From Terriglobia bacterium (GTDB taxonomy: Bacteria > Acidobacteriota > Terriglobia > Bryobacterales > UBA6623): 64,000 nucleotides of DNA. Location: assembly GCA_009841225.1 (NCBI GenBank), contig VXMF01000012.1, forward strand, positions 1 to 64,000. The letters are read 5' to 3'. The notes beneath the pieces were generated by a model. It did not search any database. It was given only the letters and a program-made list of their open reading frames with translations, and was not told the DNA's origin. Of this stretch, positions 1 through 8,650 are shown in pieces. Within the stretch, counting starts at the first letter, position 1. Each line of letters starts with the position of its first letter. A program made the position numbers and the translations under genes.

Positions 1-56
<56 letters not shown>

Positions 57-71
57 CGCTTGAGCTGCCGG

Positions 72-3000
72 CTAGAAGATGATCTTCAAGCCGAACTGGA
101 TGACGCGCGCGTCGCGCGCACTTGTAATTGTGCCAAACGTTGCCGACCGGTTGAAGCCGTCGGCACCTGCTCGGAACGCCGTATTCGGAGCGTTTCTGCG
201 GCCGCCTAGGTTCACGCGATTGAGGAAGTTAAACGCCTCCGCGCGGAACTGGACGTTGACGCGTTCGCCGATGAACGTGTCCTTGATCAACGACAGGTCG
301 AAGTTGACCGTGCCCGGGCCGCGCACGTCGGGCAGAGCCCGCCCCACGTCTCCGAAGGTGAAGTCCGGCGGGTTGACGAACTGATCGGTGTCGAACCACC
401 GCTCCGCCGTCGGGTTGCTCAGCTTGGCGCTCGTGCCGGTCGAGTTCGGGCGGTTGGCCTGGAAGTTGCTCGCGCCGCGGATGATCAGGGGCAACCCATC
501 TTGGATCGTGCCGATGGAGTTGATCTGCCAGCCGCCGATCAGCTTGTTGAGCCCCCCGGCCCCGCTGCGCCCGAACGGCAGTTCGTAGAGGACGCTCAGG
601 ACCGCTCGCTTGGCCACGTCGGTCGGATCAATGGAGCGCTGGATCTGGCGGTCGTACAAGCCGTCTTGGTAGCTGTTCTCATTGGTCTGCTCGACCGAGC
701 CGAAGTCCACCGGCACCTGCGTCGAGTCGCTGATCTTCTTCCCTCCTGTGAAGGCGAAGTGCAACAGCAGGCCGTCCTTCAACGGCCGCTTGATGTTGAA
801 CTGGACTTGGTGCGACAGGTAGTTGCCCATGCGCGGGTTGAAGATGTTCACCGAAGTGAAGTGCGGGAATTCCTTCAGGGACTGCTCGTACGTGATGGTC
901 CTGCCCCCGAGACCGCCAGGCACCAGGCCTTGGTTGGGATTCGGCACCCGGTCGTTGAGCGCCTGCTGCAGTTCGTAGCGCGTCGAGGGCGGCAGCTGGT
1001 TGAGGTTGTACCCGTTCGCCGAGAAGTGGTTGCCCTTGTTGCCGGCGTAGGTGATGTCGAAGAACCAGTCCCCGGTCTGGTGCTGGATCGATGCGTTCCA
1101 CTGTTGCGTGATCGGGGTGGTCGGATCCGACTCGCGCAGATTCACGCTCTGACCCAGCCTTGCGCCCGGGCCTGCGGAGACGCCGGGAGTTGCCGCGAAC
1201 GGGAAGGGGAATCCATCCGAGAAGCGGAAAGCCTTCTCGCCGGGAGTCGCGGTCCGGTAGTTGGTGCGGGTGCGGGAGAACAGGTTGATATCTCCGGTGA
1301 AGCGCCTAAAGAAGATCGAAGCGTAGTAGACTCCGTAGCCGCCCCGGAACACCGTCTTGCCTTGGCCGGTGAGGTCGTAGGCGAAGCCGATGCGCGGGCC
1401 GAAATCGTTGTAGTCCTCCTCCATGAAGGTCCTCGGCTGTCCATCCACCCCTGCGAATACCGTGCAGCCGCGCAGCCCGGATGTGGGCTCGGTGCAGGTC
1501 GGGTCGAAGTTGATCTGGCCGTTGTGGCGCTCGTAGGGCTTTTGTTGGAAGTCCCAGCGCAGGCCCAAGTTGAGGGTGAGCCGGGGACGGACCTTCCAGT
1601 CGTCCTGCACGAACACGGCCCAGTTGAAGCCGTGCCACGAGTTGCCGAGGATCCGGTCGATACCGGCCGAGGTCACGTCGCCGGTGAGGAACTGCGCTAG
1701 GTCGAAGCCGGTACCGGCCGGTGCCTGCGGGTTCCGGGTCAGGCCACCGAAGCGGAAGAAGCCGGACAGGGCTCCGCCCTGACGGTTGCCTCCGTAGAGG
1801 TCGCGGGCGTTCAGTCCGAACTTCATGGTGTGGTTGCCCGTGATCTTGGTGACCATGTTCTGGATGTCCCAGTTCAACGAGCTGCGCTTGCCCAACGCAC
1901 CTCCGCCGATCCTCGGGTACGGGGTGACGTTGATATCCGGCACTTGATCGCCCGGGACGCTGTCCGGCAGGCCGATCTGCTGGGCGTATCCCAGGTGGTT
2001 GCCGACGGTCTCGAAGAGGAACAGCTGGCGGCTCGTGCCCACCCGCAAGTTGTTGATCAGCGTGGGTGAGAACGTGTGCGTGTCGGAGAACGCGAAGTTG
2101 CGGTTCGTCTGGTCATCGAACCGGTTGCGTCCGACGTTGGGGTCGGTGAAGACGTCATCGGACGAGGGCTGGTGCCGGGCCGAGGTGTAGCGTCCGAAGA
2201 ATGAGTTCTTGTCGCTGAAGCGGTGGTCGATCTTCAGATTCCACTGGGACCAGTTGACCTTCCGCACCGCCGAGTCTTGGTAGTTCTGGCTGAACGTGTA
2301 TTGGTTCGAGGGCGTCTTGTTCGGTGCCGGATACCAAGGCAGCACTTGGCGCGCGGATGGGTCGAATCTCGCCTGCGGGACTATGTTGCCTGGGTATGGG
2401 TCGCGGACCAAGCCGCCGCCGTCCGGGTTCGGCCGGGTAGTGTCCGGGTCGAACAAGGGGATGAGGTCGCCCCTAGCCGTGCGGAGATTGCTGAAGTTCC
2501 CATCTAGGAAGTCCGCGACCGGCACGTTGCGGATGCGCGGGCTACTCCGTGAGAGGCGGTACTCCTCCCAGTTGAAGAATCCGAACATGCGATTCTTCAT
2601 CAGCGGGCCGCCGACCGATGCGCCGTACTGGTTGTAGCGCAATGGCAGCCGCGTTCGGGCGAATGCGTTGCGAGCGTCCATCTTGTCGTTGCGCAGGAAT
2701 TCGTAGGCCGTGCCGTGGATCTGGTTCGTGCCCGAGCGCGTCACGAGGTTGATCGCGCCGCCCGCGGTATAGCCGAACTCGCTCGACATGGTGCCGCTTT
2801 GCACCTTGAACTCTTGCACCGAATCGACCGCGATCGGCACGCCCACCTCGCCGACATAGCTCAGGATGTTGTTGTTGCCGTCCAGCATCTGCGCGTTCAT
2901 CGAGTTGGGGCTGCCGTTGATCGAAATGGACGAGAGCTGGATGCCCCTGTCGCCGAACCCCGAATTGGTGGGGCCGGCGTTTGAGATCACGCCCGCCGTA

Positions 3001-3470
3001 AGCATCGTCAGGGCCAGGGCGCCGCGGCCGTTGATCGGCAGGTCGGTCACGCGCTTGCGCTCGATGACCTCGCCCAGCGTCGCGCCTCTGGTGTCGATCA
3101 GCGGCGCTGCGCCGACCACTTCCACGACTTCGGTCACTTGGCCGATCTCCAGCGTCACGTTGATCTCGGCGTTCTGGCCGACTTGCAACGTCACGCCTGA
3201 GCGAACAGTGCGCCGGAAACCGTCGGATTCGACGGCGATCTCGTAGGTCCCCACCACCATGCCCGGTGCCACGTACAGCCCGTTCTCATTGGACGATGTG
3301 GTGAATGCCGCGTTGGTCTCGGTATTGAGCACTTCGACCTGAGCTCCAGGGATCACCGCCCCCTGTTGATCGGTGACGGTTCCGGAAATCGTGCCGGTAC
3401 TTTGCTGAGCCAGCGCCAGCGGCGCCGCGCACAGCAATAGCAAGGCCAGACAGAGCCTCTGAGTGTGCAT
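72..3470 (-). CDS. Oar-like TonB-dependent receptor with carboxypeptidase-regulatory domain
   Basis: Probable outer-membrane receptor of 1132 aa for active uptake of an unidentified ligand. A signal peptide covers about residues 1-21 and ends LALAQQ. A carboxypeptidase-regulatory-like beta-sandwich follows at about 25-115 (GTISGTVTDQQGAVIPGAQV). A plug-like region at about 120-235 includes the stretch DLPINGRG, and the remainder is beta-barrel. The last residues, GLKIIF, end in an aromatic, as expected for an outer-membrane barrel. The length of about 1100 aa is typical of the Oar-like receptors abundant in Acidobacteriota. The ATG start is placed directly before the signal peptide. A promoter and a palindrome lie upstream. 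No partner gene is adjacent on this strand. The family call is secure; the ligand is unknown. Confidence 0.9.
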   Translation of the reverse strand: MHTQRLCLALLLLCAAPLALAQQSTGTISGTVTDQQGAVIPGAQVEVLNTETNAAFTTSSNENGLYVAPGMVVGTYEIAVESDGFRRTVRSGVTLQVGQNAEINVTLEIGQVTEVVEVVGAAPLIDTRGATLGEVIERKRVTDLPINGRGALALTMLTAGVISNAGPTNSGFGDRGIQLSSISINGSPNSMNAQMLDGNNNILSYVGEVGVPIAVDSVQEFKVQSGTMSSEFGYTAGGAINLVTRSGTNQIHGTAYEFLRNDKMDARNAFARTRLPLRYNQYGASVGGPLMKNRMFGFFNWEEYRLSRSSPRIRNVPVADFLDGNFSNLRTARGDLIPLFDPDTTRPNPDGGGLVRDPYPGNIVPQARFDPSARQVLPWYPAPNKTPSNQYTFSQNYQDSAVRKVNWSQWNLKIDHRFSDKNSFFGRYTSARHQPSSDDVFTDPNVGRNRFDDQTNRNFAFSDTHTFSPTLINNLRVGTSRQLFLFETVGNHLGYAQQIGLPDSVPGDQVPDINVTPYPRIGGGALGKRSSLNWDIQNMVTKITGNHTMKFGLNARDLYGGNRQGGALSGFFRFGGLTRNPQAPAGTGFDLAQFLTGDVTSAGIDRILGNSWHGFNWAVFVQDDWKVRPRLTLNLGLRWDFQQKPYERHNGQINFDPTCTEPTSGLRGCTVFAGVDGQPRTFMEEDYNDFGPRIGFAYDLTGQGKTVFRGGYGVYYASIFFRRFTGDINLFSRTRTNYRTATPGEKAFRFSDGFPFPFAATPGVSAGPGARLGQSVNLRESDPTTPITQQWNASIQHQTGDWFFDITYAGNKGNHFSANGYNLNQLPPSTRYELQQALNDRVPNPNQGLVPGGLGGRTITYEQSLKEFPHFTSVNIFNPRMGNYLSHQVQFNIKRPLKDGLLLHFAFTGGKKISDSTQVPVDFGSVEQTNENSYQDGLYDRQIQRSIDPTDVAKRAVLSVLYELPFGRSGAGGLNKLIGGWQINSIGTIQDGLPLIIRGASNFQANRPNSTGTSAKLSNPTAERWFDTDQFVNPPDFTFGDVGRALPDVRGPGTVNFDLSLIKDTFIGERVNVQFRAEAFNFLNRVNLGGRRNAPNTAFRAGADGFNRSATFGTITSARDARVIQFGLKIIF

Positions 3471-3488
3471 CGCAATCCCCCTTGAAAT

Positions 3489-3500
3489 CTGTTATAACAG
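3489..3500. promoter_or_regulatory. Perfect 12-bp palindrome, candidate operator
   Basis: CTGTTATAACAG is its own reverse complement. It lies between the predicted -10 box and the start codon of the receptor at 3470, which is a usual place for a repressor site. No regulator gene is adjacent, so the binding protein is unknown. Confidence 0.45.
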
Positions 3501-3509
3501 ACCGGCTTC

Positions 3510-3538
3510 ATGCTACGACTCTCCGGCAGGCCTGTCAA
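3510..3538 (-). promoter_or_regulatory. Sigma70-like promoter of the receptor gene
   Basis: On the minus strand TTGACA (3538-3533) is followed after exactly 17 bases by TAGCAT (3515-3510). The -35 is a perfect consensus and the -10 matches 4 of 6. It lies 40 bases upstream of the receptor ATG and upstream of the palindrome at 3489-3500. Confidence 0.55.
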
Positions 3539-3721
3539 GGGGGTGCGGTAAAGTTCGACAAGCGGTTCCGCCACCTCGATCGAAGTGAGCGGCCCGCATG
3601 GGTTGGCTGACAGGGCCGATACCTACTGCGGCACCCGCAGCCCCATATGGCGGGCAGCTTACGGAACGACGCTGCTCGGCGCGGCGCACCCGCAACAACA
3701 TGACGATCAGGATGCGGGGAA

Positions 3722-3742
3722 TTGGTACTAAGCTTGGTACCA
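3722..3742 (+). promoter_or_regulatory. Repeat element in front of hicA, candidate operator
   Basis: TTGGTAC occurs twice with a 12-base period (3722-3728 and 3734-3740). The second copy is part of the palindrome TGGTACCA (3735-3742). It ends five bases before the hicA GTG. HicB-type antitoxins commonly repress their own operon, so this is a plausible autoregulatory site. That role is inferred from position. Confidence 0.4.
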
Positions 3743-3746
3743 TATT

Positions 3747-4004
3747 GTGTTGCGGGCCAAGCATCGCAGGACGTTGATTCGTGTCTACGAGAGGCCCACG
3801 CCAGCAGACGTCCGGTGGGAGGAGATGGAGTCGCTACTCAGGGCTTGCGGGGTCGAGGTTGTCGAGCGCTCGGGGTCTAGGGTAGGGCTCAGCAAAGGAA
3901 GCGAGAGGATTGTGATGCACCGACCGCATCCAAGACCGACCGTAGGTCGAGCGACGGTACGCGACATAGCTGCGTTCCTCAAGGCGGTGGGGGTGGAGCC
4001 GTGA
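3747..4004 (+). CDS. hicA: HicA-family toxin (mRNA interferase)
   Basis: HicA is a small double-stranded-RNA-binding-like RNase that cleaves mRNA when not bound by HicB. This 85-aa protein has the family layout: an N-terminal helix (VRWEEMESLLRACGVEV), a beta strand pair (GSRVGLSKGSERIVMHRPHP) with candidate functional histidines, and a C-terminal helix (VRDIAAFLKAVGVEP). The GTG start at 3747 is used because no nearby ATG precedes the domain. The stop codon overlaps the ATG of hicB by one base (TGATG), so the two are translationally coupled in the usual toxin-first order. The identification rests on sequence pattern and on the partner. Confidence 0.83.
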   Translation: MLRAKHRRTLIRVYERPTPADVRWEEMESLLRACGVEVVERSGSRVGLSKGSERIVMHRPHPRPTVGRATVRDIAAFLKAVGVEP

Positions 4005-4411
4005 TGGAATACAGGGGATACGTGGCCGCGGTGGAGTTCGACGAGTCGGCCGACATCCTGCACGGTCGGGTAGTGAACAGTGGATCGTATCCGATTGCCA
4101 CCTTCGAAGCGAGGGACACGAACGAACTTCGCCAAGAGTTCGAGCGCTCGATCGACGAGTACCTCGCTTGGTGCGAGGAGGACGGCGTTGAGCCAAAGAA
4201 GCCATTCTCCGGCAAGTTGAACGTGCGCCTTGGCTCGGAACTTCACGGCATGGTGGCAGCGGCAGCGGCAGCGGAGGGAATGAGTATCAATTCCTGGATC
4301 GTGCGAGCCCTGCGAGCGGCCAGCGGCTCGGTGCCGCGTTCAACGAGGTTGGCTGCGCAGGCGACCGTCGAAGATGGAGAGGGCACTTCATCCCAATCAA
4401 CCTCGGAGTAG
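4004..4411 (+). CDS. hicB: HicB-family antitoxin with ribbon-helix-helix C-terminus
   Basis: This 135-aa protein is the probable antitoxin to the upstream HicA. Residues about 1-75 form the partly degraded RNase H-like HicB fold (YRGYVAAVEFDESADILHGR and SIDEYLAWCEEDG). Residues about 78-110 resemble a ribbon-helix-helix DNA-binding segment (KLNVRLGSELHGMVAAAAAA, then INSWIVRALRAA). The ATG at 4004 overlaps the hicA stop; a GTG one codon earlier is also possible. Autorepression through the repeat at 3722-3742 is likely by analogy with other hicAB operons. The C-terminal tail is low complexity. Confidence 0.85.
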   Translation: MEYRGYVAAVEFDESADILHGRVVNSGSYPIATFEARDTNELRQEFERSIDEYLAWCEEDGVEPKKPFSGKLNVRLGSELHGMVAAAAAAEGMSINSWIVRALRAASGSVPRSTRLAAQATVEDGEGTSSQSTSE

Positions 4412-4725
4412 ATTGAGGGTGCGAAGAAGAAGTCGGGGCTAGGTTGCGTGTGCGAGGGTGGAAGACGTCAGCATGAAAAATATCATCAGTCATGCCCTCT
4501 CCAAGCGACTTCTTATAGATGTGTTCAAAGGGGAGTCGGTCAGCGGTCTTGTCCGGCGAACAAAGTTGGTGGGACTGGTCGACGAAATTTGGAATGACCA
4601 CTGGCCATCGTAGTTGTCGCCGCCCGCTCAGGCTCCAATATCTCAGCAGTGCAGGACGCGTCCAACCTGCCTTGAAGAGTGCTAGGTGATCGCGTGAGCA
4701 AGACAAACCCTAGTCCGACGGCAGT
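4412..4725. other. Intergenic stretch with no recognised feature
   Basis: About 310 bases between two converging hic loci. No open frame here resembles a known protein, and I see no RNA gene or strong hairpin. Confidence 0.5.
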
Positions 4726-4967
4726 CTAGTTGGCCTTGTCGAACGCTTGGCGATAGGCCCTGTCCGAGATCCCGACGAGCCTTACCTGCGCCTTCAGAGT
4801 GCGTCGGTCGACTTGTCGATGGTCCGGGATGGACAGGTGCACGGCTGGATGCGCACTGCTTGTCAGGACGAAATGGTTCTTGGCACTCGGCGTACGGTCC
4901 ACCCCAGTGCCTCGAATGCCTTGACGTGCTGCCTTCCCGGGGCGAGTGGAAGATCCTTGATCGCCAT
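4726..4967 (-). pseudogene. Frameshifted HicA-type toxin gene
   Basis: Reading the minus strand from ATG at 4967 gives MAIKDLPLAPGRQHVKAF, then GWTVRRVPR, then a stop (TGA) three residues after R-T-I. In the next frame the sequence continues NHFVLTSSAHPAV, HLSIPDHRQVDRRTL and VGISDRAYRQAFDKAN, with a TAG stop at 4728-4726. Together these make one HicA-like domain of about 80 aa including the histidine-containing NHFVL strand. The total of 242 bases is one short of a multiple of three, so one missing base near 4885-4900 explains the break. It starts one base after the stop of the neighbouring HicB gene. It is either a true inactivating deletion or a sequencing error. Confidence 0.72.
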
Positions 4968-4968
4968 C

Positions 4969-5259
4969 CTACGCGATCGATCTTGGGCGCACCGCCGGAG
5001 GCACAAAATCCATCGGCACCCGGTCGCAGCCGGCCTCCATTCTCGTACTCTCTGATGTTTCTGAAGCCTTCCTCCGCCAATCCTCGAGCATCGTGTCTAG
5101 ACAGAGTTCGATGGCATCCGCAAGATTCGCCAAGGCTTCCTCACGAGTCGCGCCTTGAGAGGCGCAACCTGGGATCTCCAAGCATTTCGCAATCACGAAA
5201 CCGTCGGCCCCGTCCGACACCTCTGCTGTCAGAGTTTGAATCCTGCCAGGATCAACCAT
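4969..5259 (-). CDS. HicB-family antitoxin, short form
   Basis: This 96-aa protein begins LTAEVSDGADGFVIAKCLEI, then PGCASQGATREEALANLADA. That is the characteristic beta-beta-alpha core of HicB, with the GxASQGxTxEEALANLxEAI signature. The C-terminal 40 residues are polar and have no visible ribbon-helix-helix or HTH. The order is antitoxin first, toxin second, opposite to the locus at 3747. The downstream toxin frame is broken, so this gene may be an orphan antitoxin. The frame itself is open and well conserved, which fits retention after loss of the toxin. Confidence 0.8.
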   Translation of the reverse strand: MVDPGRIQTLTAEVSDGADGFVIAKCLEIPGCASQGATREEALANLADAIELCLDTMLEDWRRKASETSESTRMEAGCDRVPMDFVPPAVRPRSIA

Positions 5260-5444
5260 CCCACGTCATCATACGAGATTGCTATGGCGACTGTGTGCAG
5301 ATCAGGACGTTCTTGCGCTGGGATCAGCAGTTGGGCGAGGTCATTTGCTGCGTGAGCTTCGGGTGCCATTTAGCCGAGTCGCATATCGTAGCCGTGCATC
5401 AGCGATCGTCAGTGACCTGCCTTGCCATAATGGGGCCGAGAGCC

Positions 5445-6959
5445 ATGTCGAAATTGCCATTTCTGCTGATCGTTCTTGCGGGTTCCGCGATCGCCCAAAC
5501 GGATCGCCCGAACGTCCTGTTCGCAATCTCGGACGACCAGTCGGCGATGCACGCCGGAGCATATGGCGATACTTCCAACAAGACCCCCGCCTTCGACCGC
5601 ATCGCCCGCGAGGGCGTGTTGTTCAGCTACGCGGCGACAGCCGCCCCGTCCTGTGCCCCGTCGCGCAGCGCGATCCTGACCGGACGGAACATCTGGGAGG
5701 TCGAGGAAGGCGGGATCCTGCTCGGCATCCTGCGGTCGAGGTTCACGGTCTTCCCGCTGATACTGGCGGATGCCGGCTACGAGCTGGGCGCTACCGGCAA
5801 GACTTGGGGGCCGGGCCGGCTGGAAGGCTGGGATCGCGACATCTTCGGAAGACGGATCACCACGCACAAGCTGCCGGAAGCGGATCGCCGTCCCGGGCTG
5901 AACGAACTTGATTACGCGGCCAACTTCGAGGAGTTTTTCGCCAATCGCGACGAGAGCAAGCCGTTCTTCTTCTGGCTGGGGACTTCCGAACCCCACCAGC
6001 GGTACGACATCGGAGCGTGGCAGCGGGCCGGCAAGAGACTCGAAGACGCAAGGCTGCCCGGCGCATTGCCCGACCGTCCAGAAGTGCGCGGCGAGATCTT
6101 GGACTACGGGATCGAGATCGAGCATTTCGACCGCCACTTGGCCCGCGCTCTGGAGACGCTTGAGGATGCGGGCGAGCTTGACAACACCCTCGTGATCGTC
6201 ACCAGCGACCACGGCAATCCGCTGCCGCGCTCGAAGTGCAACCTATATGACTCTGGAATCCAGGTGCCGCTCGCCATGCGTCTTCCGGGCGTGATTCCCG
6301 GCGGCCGCAAGGTGGACGACTTGGCCAGCTTGGTGGATCTTGCGCCCACGATCCTGGACGCTGCGACGGTACCGGTGCCGGAGGTAATGTCGGGGCGCAG
6401 CCTGTGGCGCATCGCCCGCTCCGAGAAGTCGGGACTGGTCGATGCGTCGCGGGACTTCGTGGTGGCCGCCTTTGAACGCCACACCATCGCCAGGCGGGGC
6501 GGCGTGGGCTATCCGATGCGGGCGATCCGCACCCACAAATACGCCTACATACGCAACTACGAGCCGGACCGCTGGCCAGCTGGTGACCCTGACTACAATG
6601 CTCCGCCACAAGGCTTCTTCGGCGATGTGGATCGCGGCGTAACGAAGGCGTTCCTGATGGCCAACGCATTGGATCCGGAGATCAGGCCCTACTACCTGAT
6701 GGCCTACGGGCGCCGTCCTGCGGAGGAACTGTACGACATCCAGAGCGACCCGCACCAGTTGCGCAACATCGCGGCCGATCCCGCCTGGGCCCGGATCAAG
6801 CAGGAACTGCAGTGGCAGCTCAACGCCTACCTGCAGGAACACGGCGATCCGCGCCAGCGCGGCGAGGCACCATGGGACTCGTACCCCTTTGCGGGCAGTT
6901 GGAGGCTGCTGGACAATCCCAATTGGAAGCTCGAGGGAATGCCCGCCCCGCTTCCGTGA
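5445..6959 (+). CDS. Secreted FGly-dependent sulfatase
   Basis: Type I sulfatase of 504 aa that would hydrolyse a sulfate ester outside the cytoplasm. A signal peptide covers residues 1-18 (MSKLPFLLIVLAGSAIAQ). The N-terminal metal-binding segment is NVLFAISDDQS. The formylglycine motif CAPSR at 70-74 followed by SAILTG marks a Cys-type enzyme. The metal-binding TSDHG segment occurs in mid-protein (VIVTSDHGNPL). The frame stays open about 580 bases upstream, but the signal peptide fixes the start at 5445; an ATG at 5430 is an alternative. It converges with the sulfatase at 6996. Activation needs a formylglycine-generating enzyme, which is not in this window. The substrate is unknown. Confidence 0.9.
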   Translation: MSKLPFLLIVLAGSAIAQTDRPNVLFAISDDQSAMHAGAYGDTSNKTPAFDRIAREGVLFSYAATAAPSCAPSRSAILTGRNIWEVEEGGILLGILRSRFTVFPLILADAGYELGATGKTWGPGRLEGWDRDIFGRRITTHKLPEADRRPGLNELDYAANFEEFFANRDESKPFFFWLGTSEPHQRYDIGAWQRAGKRLEDARLPGALPDRPEVRGEILDYGIEIEHFDRHLARALETLEDAGELDNTLVIVTSDHGNPLPRSKCNLYDSGIQVPLAMRLPGVIPGGRKVDDLASLVDLAPTILDAATVPVPEVMSGRSLWRIARSEKSGLVDASRDFVVAAFERHTIARRGGVGYPMRAIRTHKYAYIRNYEPDRWPAGDPDYNAPPQGFFGDVDRGVTKAFLMANALDPEIRPYYLMAYGRRPAEELYDIQSDPHQLRNIAADPAWARIKQELQWQLNAYLQEHGDPRQRGEAPWDSYPFAGSWRLLDNPNWKLEGMPAPLP

Positions 6960-6995
6960 GCCGGACCCGGAGAGGCTGAATCGGCAGCGAGTGCC

Positions 6996-8504
6996 CTATT
7001 CGGGCCTTGATGCCGTCATGTCGAACACGGCGGCACGCCCCGCAGCGCGATCAACGCCGTGCTCCTTCAGTCCGTGCTCTGCGTTCCACGCGGCCACTTC
7101 TTTCTCGGCGGCACGTGCGAACCAGTTGTCATAGAACGGGCGCTCTGCCTCGTCCATCCAGCGGTCCAGCCGCGACCACAGCTGCTCTCGCGTATCGAGG
7201 TGAGCGGGATCGTCGAGGAGGTTGTCGGCCTGGTAGCCGTCGGAGTTCGCCCACAGGCGGTGCTCGCCCTCCGTTGTGACCGCGTATGTGAAGTCATCGG
7301 TGACCACCGCGCGCCAGACAATCTCATGGCGGCTGCCGCGGTTGTTCATGTTCGAGGGGTGTGCCAGGAATACCGAGTCGGGCCGGGGTGCCGACGGCTC
7401 GTCGCGCAACAGTCCCGACAGGTCGGTGCCCGGCAGGGAGTTGACGTATGCGGCGGAGGGCCCCAAGTCGTTATCGCTCAAGCCCGCCAGCGACACCAGC
7501 GTCGGGAAGACGTCAATCGTCGAGGTCGGCGCGCCCAGCGTCACATCAGCGGGAATGCGGCCAGGCCAGCGCGCGATAAAGGGGATTCTCGCCGATTCGT
7601 CGTTGGGGTGTCGCTTCTGCCCGTAGGCCACGCCATCGATGCCCGTCATGCCGCCGTGGTCGGACGTATAGACAAGGACCGTCGAGTCCGCTAGGCCGAG
7701 TTCGTCTAGGCGTTCCATCACGGTGCCCACATCACGGTCCATGCCGCTGATCAGGGCATGATAGTCACGGTGCTGTTCGAAGTCCCGCGTGATGTCCAGC
7801 GGGTGGAACGGAAGTGCCTGCTCGTCCGGGTACAGGGCCTTCATGTCGTCAGGGGCATCGTGGAACGGACCGTGCGGCGGATTCACCGAGATGATTGCGA
7901 AGAACGGCCTGCCCTCGCCGGAAACCTGCTCGATCCATTCCAGCGCCTGAGCCGATGTGTCAGTGGAATTCGACAGGCCCTCCCATTGCACTGCTTCGCC
8001 GCCATCGACTGCATAGCTGCACTTGCGGTGGTTGTTGGTGCCCAGCCAGACGATCGACTTGTCGAATCCGAACGGCCGCGCGTCCCGGCCGCCGAGGTGC
8101 CACTTGCCGAAGTGCCCGGTGGCGTAACCCGCATCGCGAAACGCCCACGCGACAGTTCCCTTGGTCGATTCGCCTTCCGGCATGTCAACGCGTTCGGCCA
8201 GAGACATGTGGTTGGCCATCAACCCTTGCTGGTAGGGCCAGCGCCCGGTCATCAGGATTGCCCGGAACGGCGTGCAGATCGGCAGGTTGACGTAGTGGCG
8301 GTCGAGCGATACGCCCTGCCTCTTCAGGGCGCCGAGGTTCGGCGTCTGAACCGCAGGAGTCTGCGTGAACGACATCGCGCCCCAGCGGTGTGTGTCGCTC
8401 ACGAACACGATCACGTTGGGATGGCTGTCGTCTGGCTCGGCGGCGGGTGAGCACGCCAGGAGCAATGGCACGAGTGCGAGCCAGAGGCGCGGGTTGAACA
8501 GCAT
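6996..8504 (-). CDS. Lipoprotein sulfatase
   Basis: FGly-type sulfatase of 502 aa. The start at 8504 puts a lipoprotein signal first, with lipidation Cys at residue 18 (LVPLLLACSP); an open extension up to 8639 lacks any signal and is rejected. The metal ligands lie in VIVFVSDTHRWG. The formylglycine motif CTPFR is at 77-81, followed by AILMTG. The second metal segment is YTSDHGGMTG. It is divergent from tpiA, with 146 bases between the starts, and converges with the sulfatase ending at 6959. The two have little sequence similarity outside the motifs, so a tandem duplication is unlikely. Confidence 0.9.
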   Translation of the reverse strand: MLFNPRLWLALVPLLLACSPAAEPDDSHPNVIVFVSDTHRWGAMSFTQTPAVQTPNLGALKRQGVSLDRHYVNLPICTPFRAILMTGRWPYQQGLMANHMSLAERVDMPEGESTKGTVAWAFRDAGYATGHFGKWHLGGRDARPFGFDKSIVWLGTNNHRKCSYAVDGGEAVQWEGLSNSTDTSAQALEWIEQVSGEGRPFFAIISVNPPHGPFHDAPDDMKALYPDEQALPFHPLDITRDFEQHRDYHALISGMDRDVGTVMERLDELGLADSTVLVYTSDHGGMTGIDGVAYGQKRHPNDESARIPFIARWPGRIPADVTLGAPTSTIDVFPTLVSLAGLSDNDLGPSAAYVNSLPGTDLSGLLRDEPSAPRPDSVFLAHPSNMNNRGSRHEIVWRAVVTDDFTYAVTTEGEHRLWANSDGYQADNLLDDPAHLDTREQLWSRLDRWMDEAERPFYDNWFARAAEKEVAAWNAEHGLKEHGVDRAAGRAAVFDMTASRPE

Positions 8505-8650
8505 GAAAGGAATTGTAGAGCAGGCCGGTATTGGCTTGACGCGGATTGAGCCGTCGGGTGTCTTCAGCAGTTGTACTATGCTGGGACTTGCGTCGGATCT
8601 AGGGTGCTCCGCCGACGCGTCCCCCGAGTCGGAATCCACGGAGGAGTTCT

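Noticed and set aside
501..1700. Long plus-strand open frame of about 400 codons opposite the first receptor
   Set aside because: It is an antisense shadow of the receptor in high-GC DNA; composition is rich in Arg, Val and Glu with no family resemblance.
4860..5444. Upstream extension of the first sulfatase frame
   Set aside because: It overlaps the minus-strand hic genes, has no conserved sequence, and would bury the signal peptide.
8505..8639. Upstream extension of the second sulfatase
   Set aside because: The lipoprotein signal begins at 8504 and a longer start would remove it from the N-terminus.
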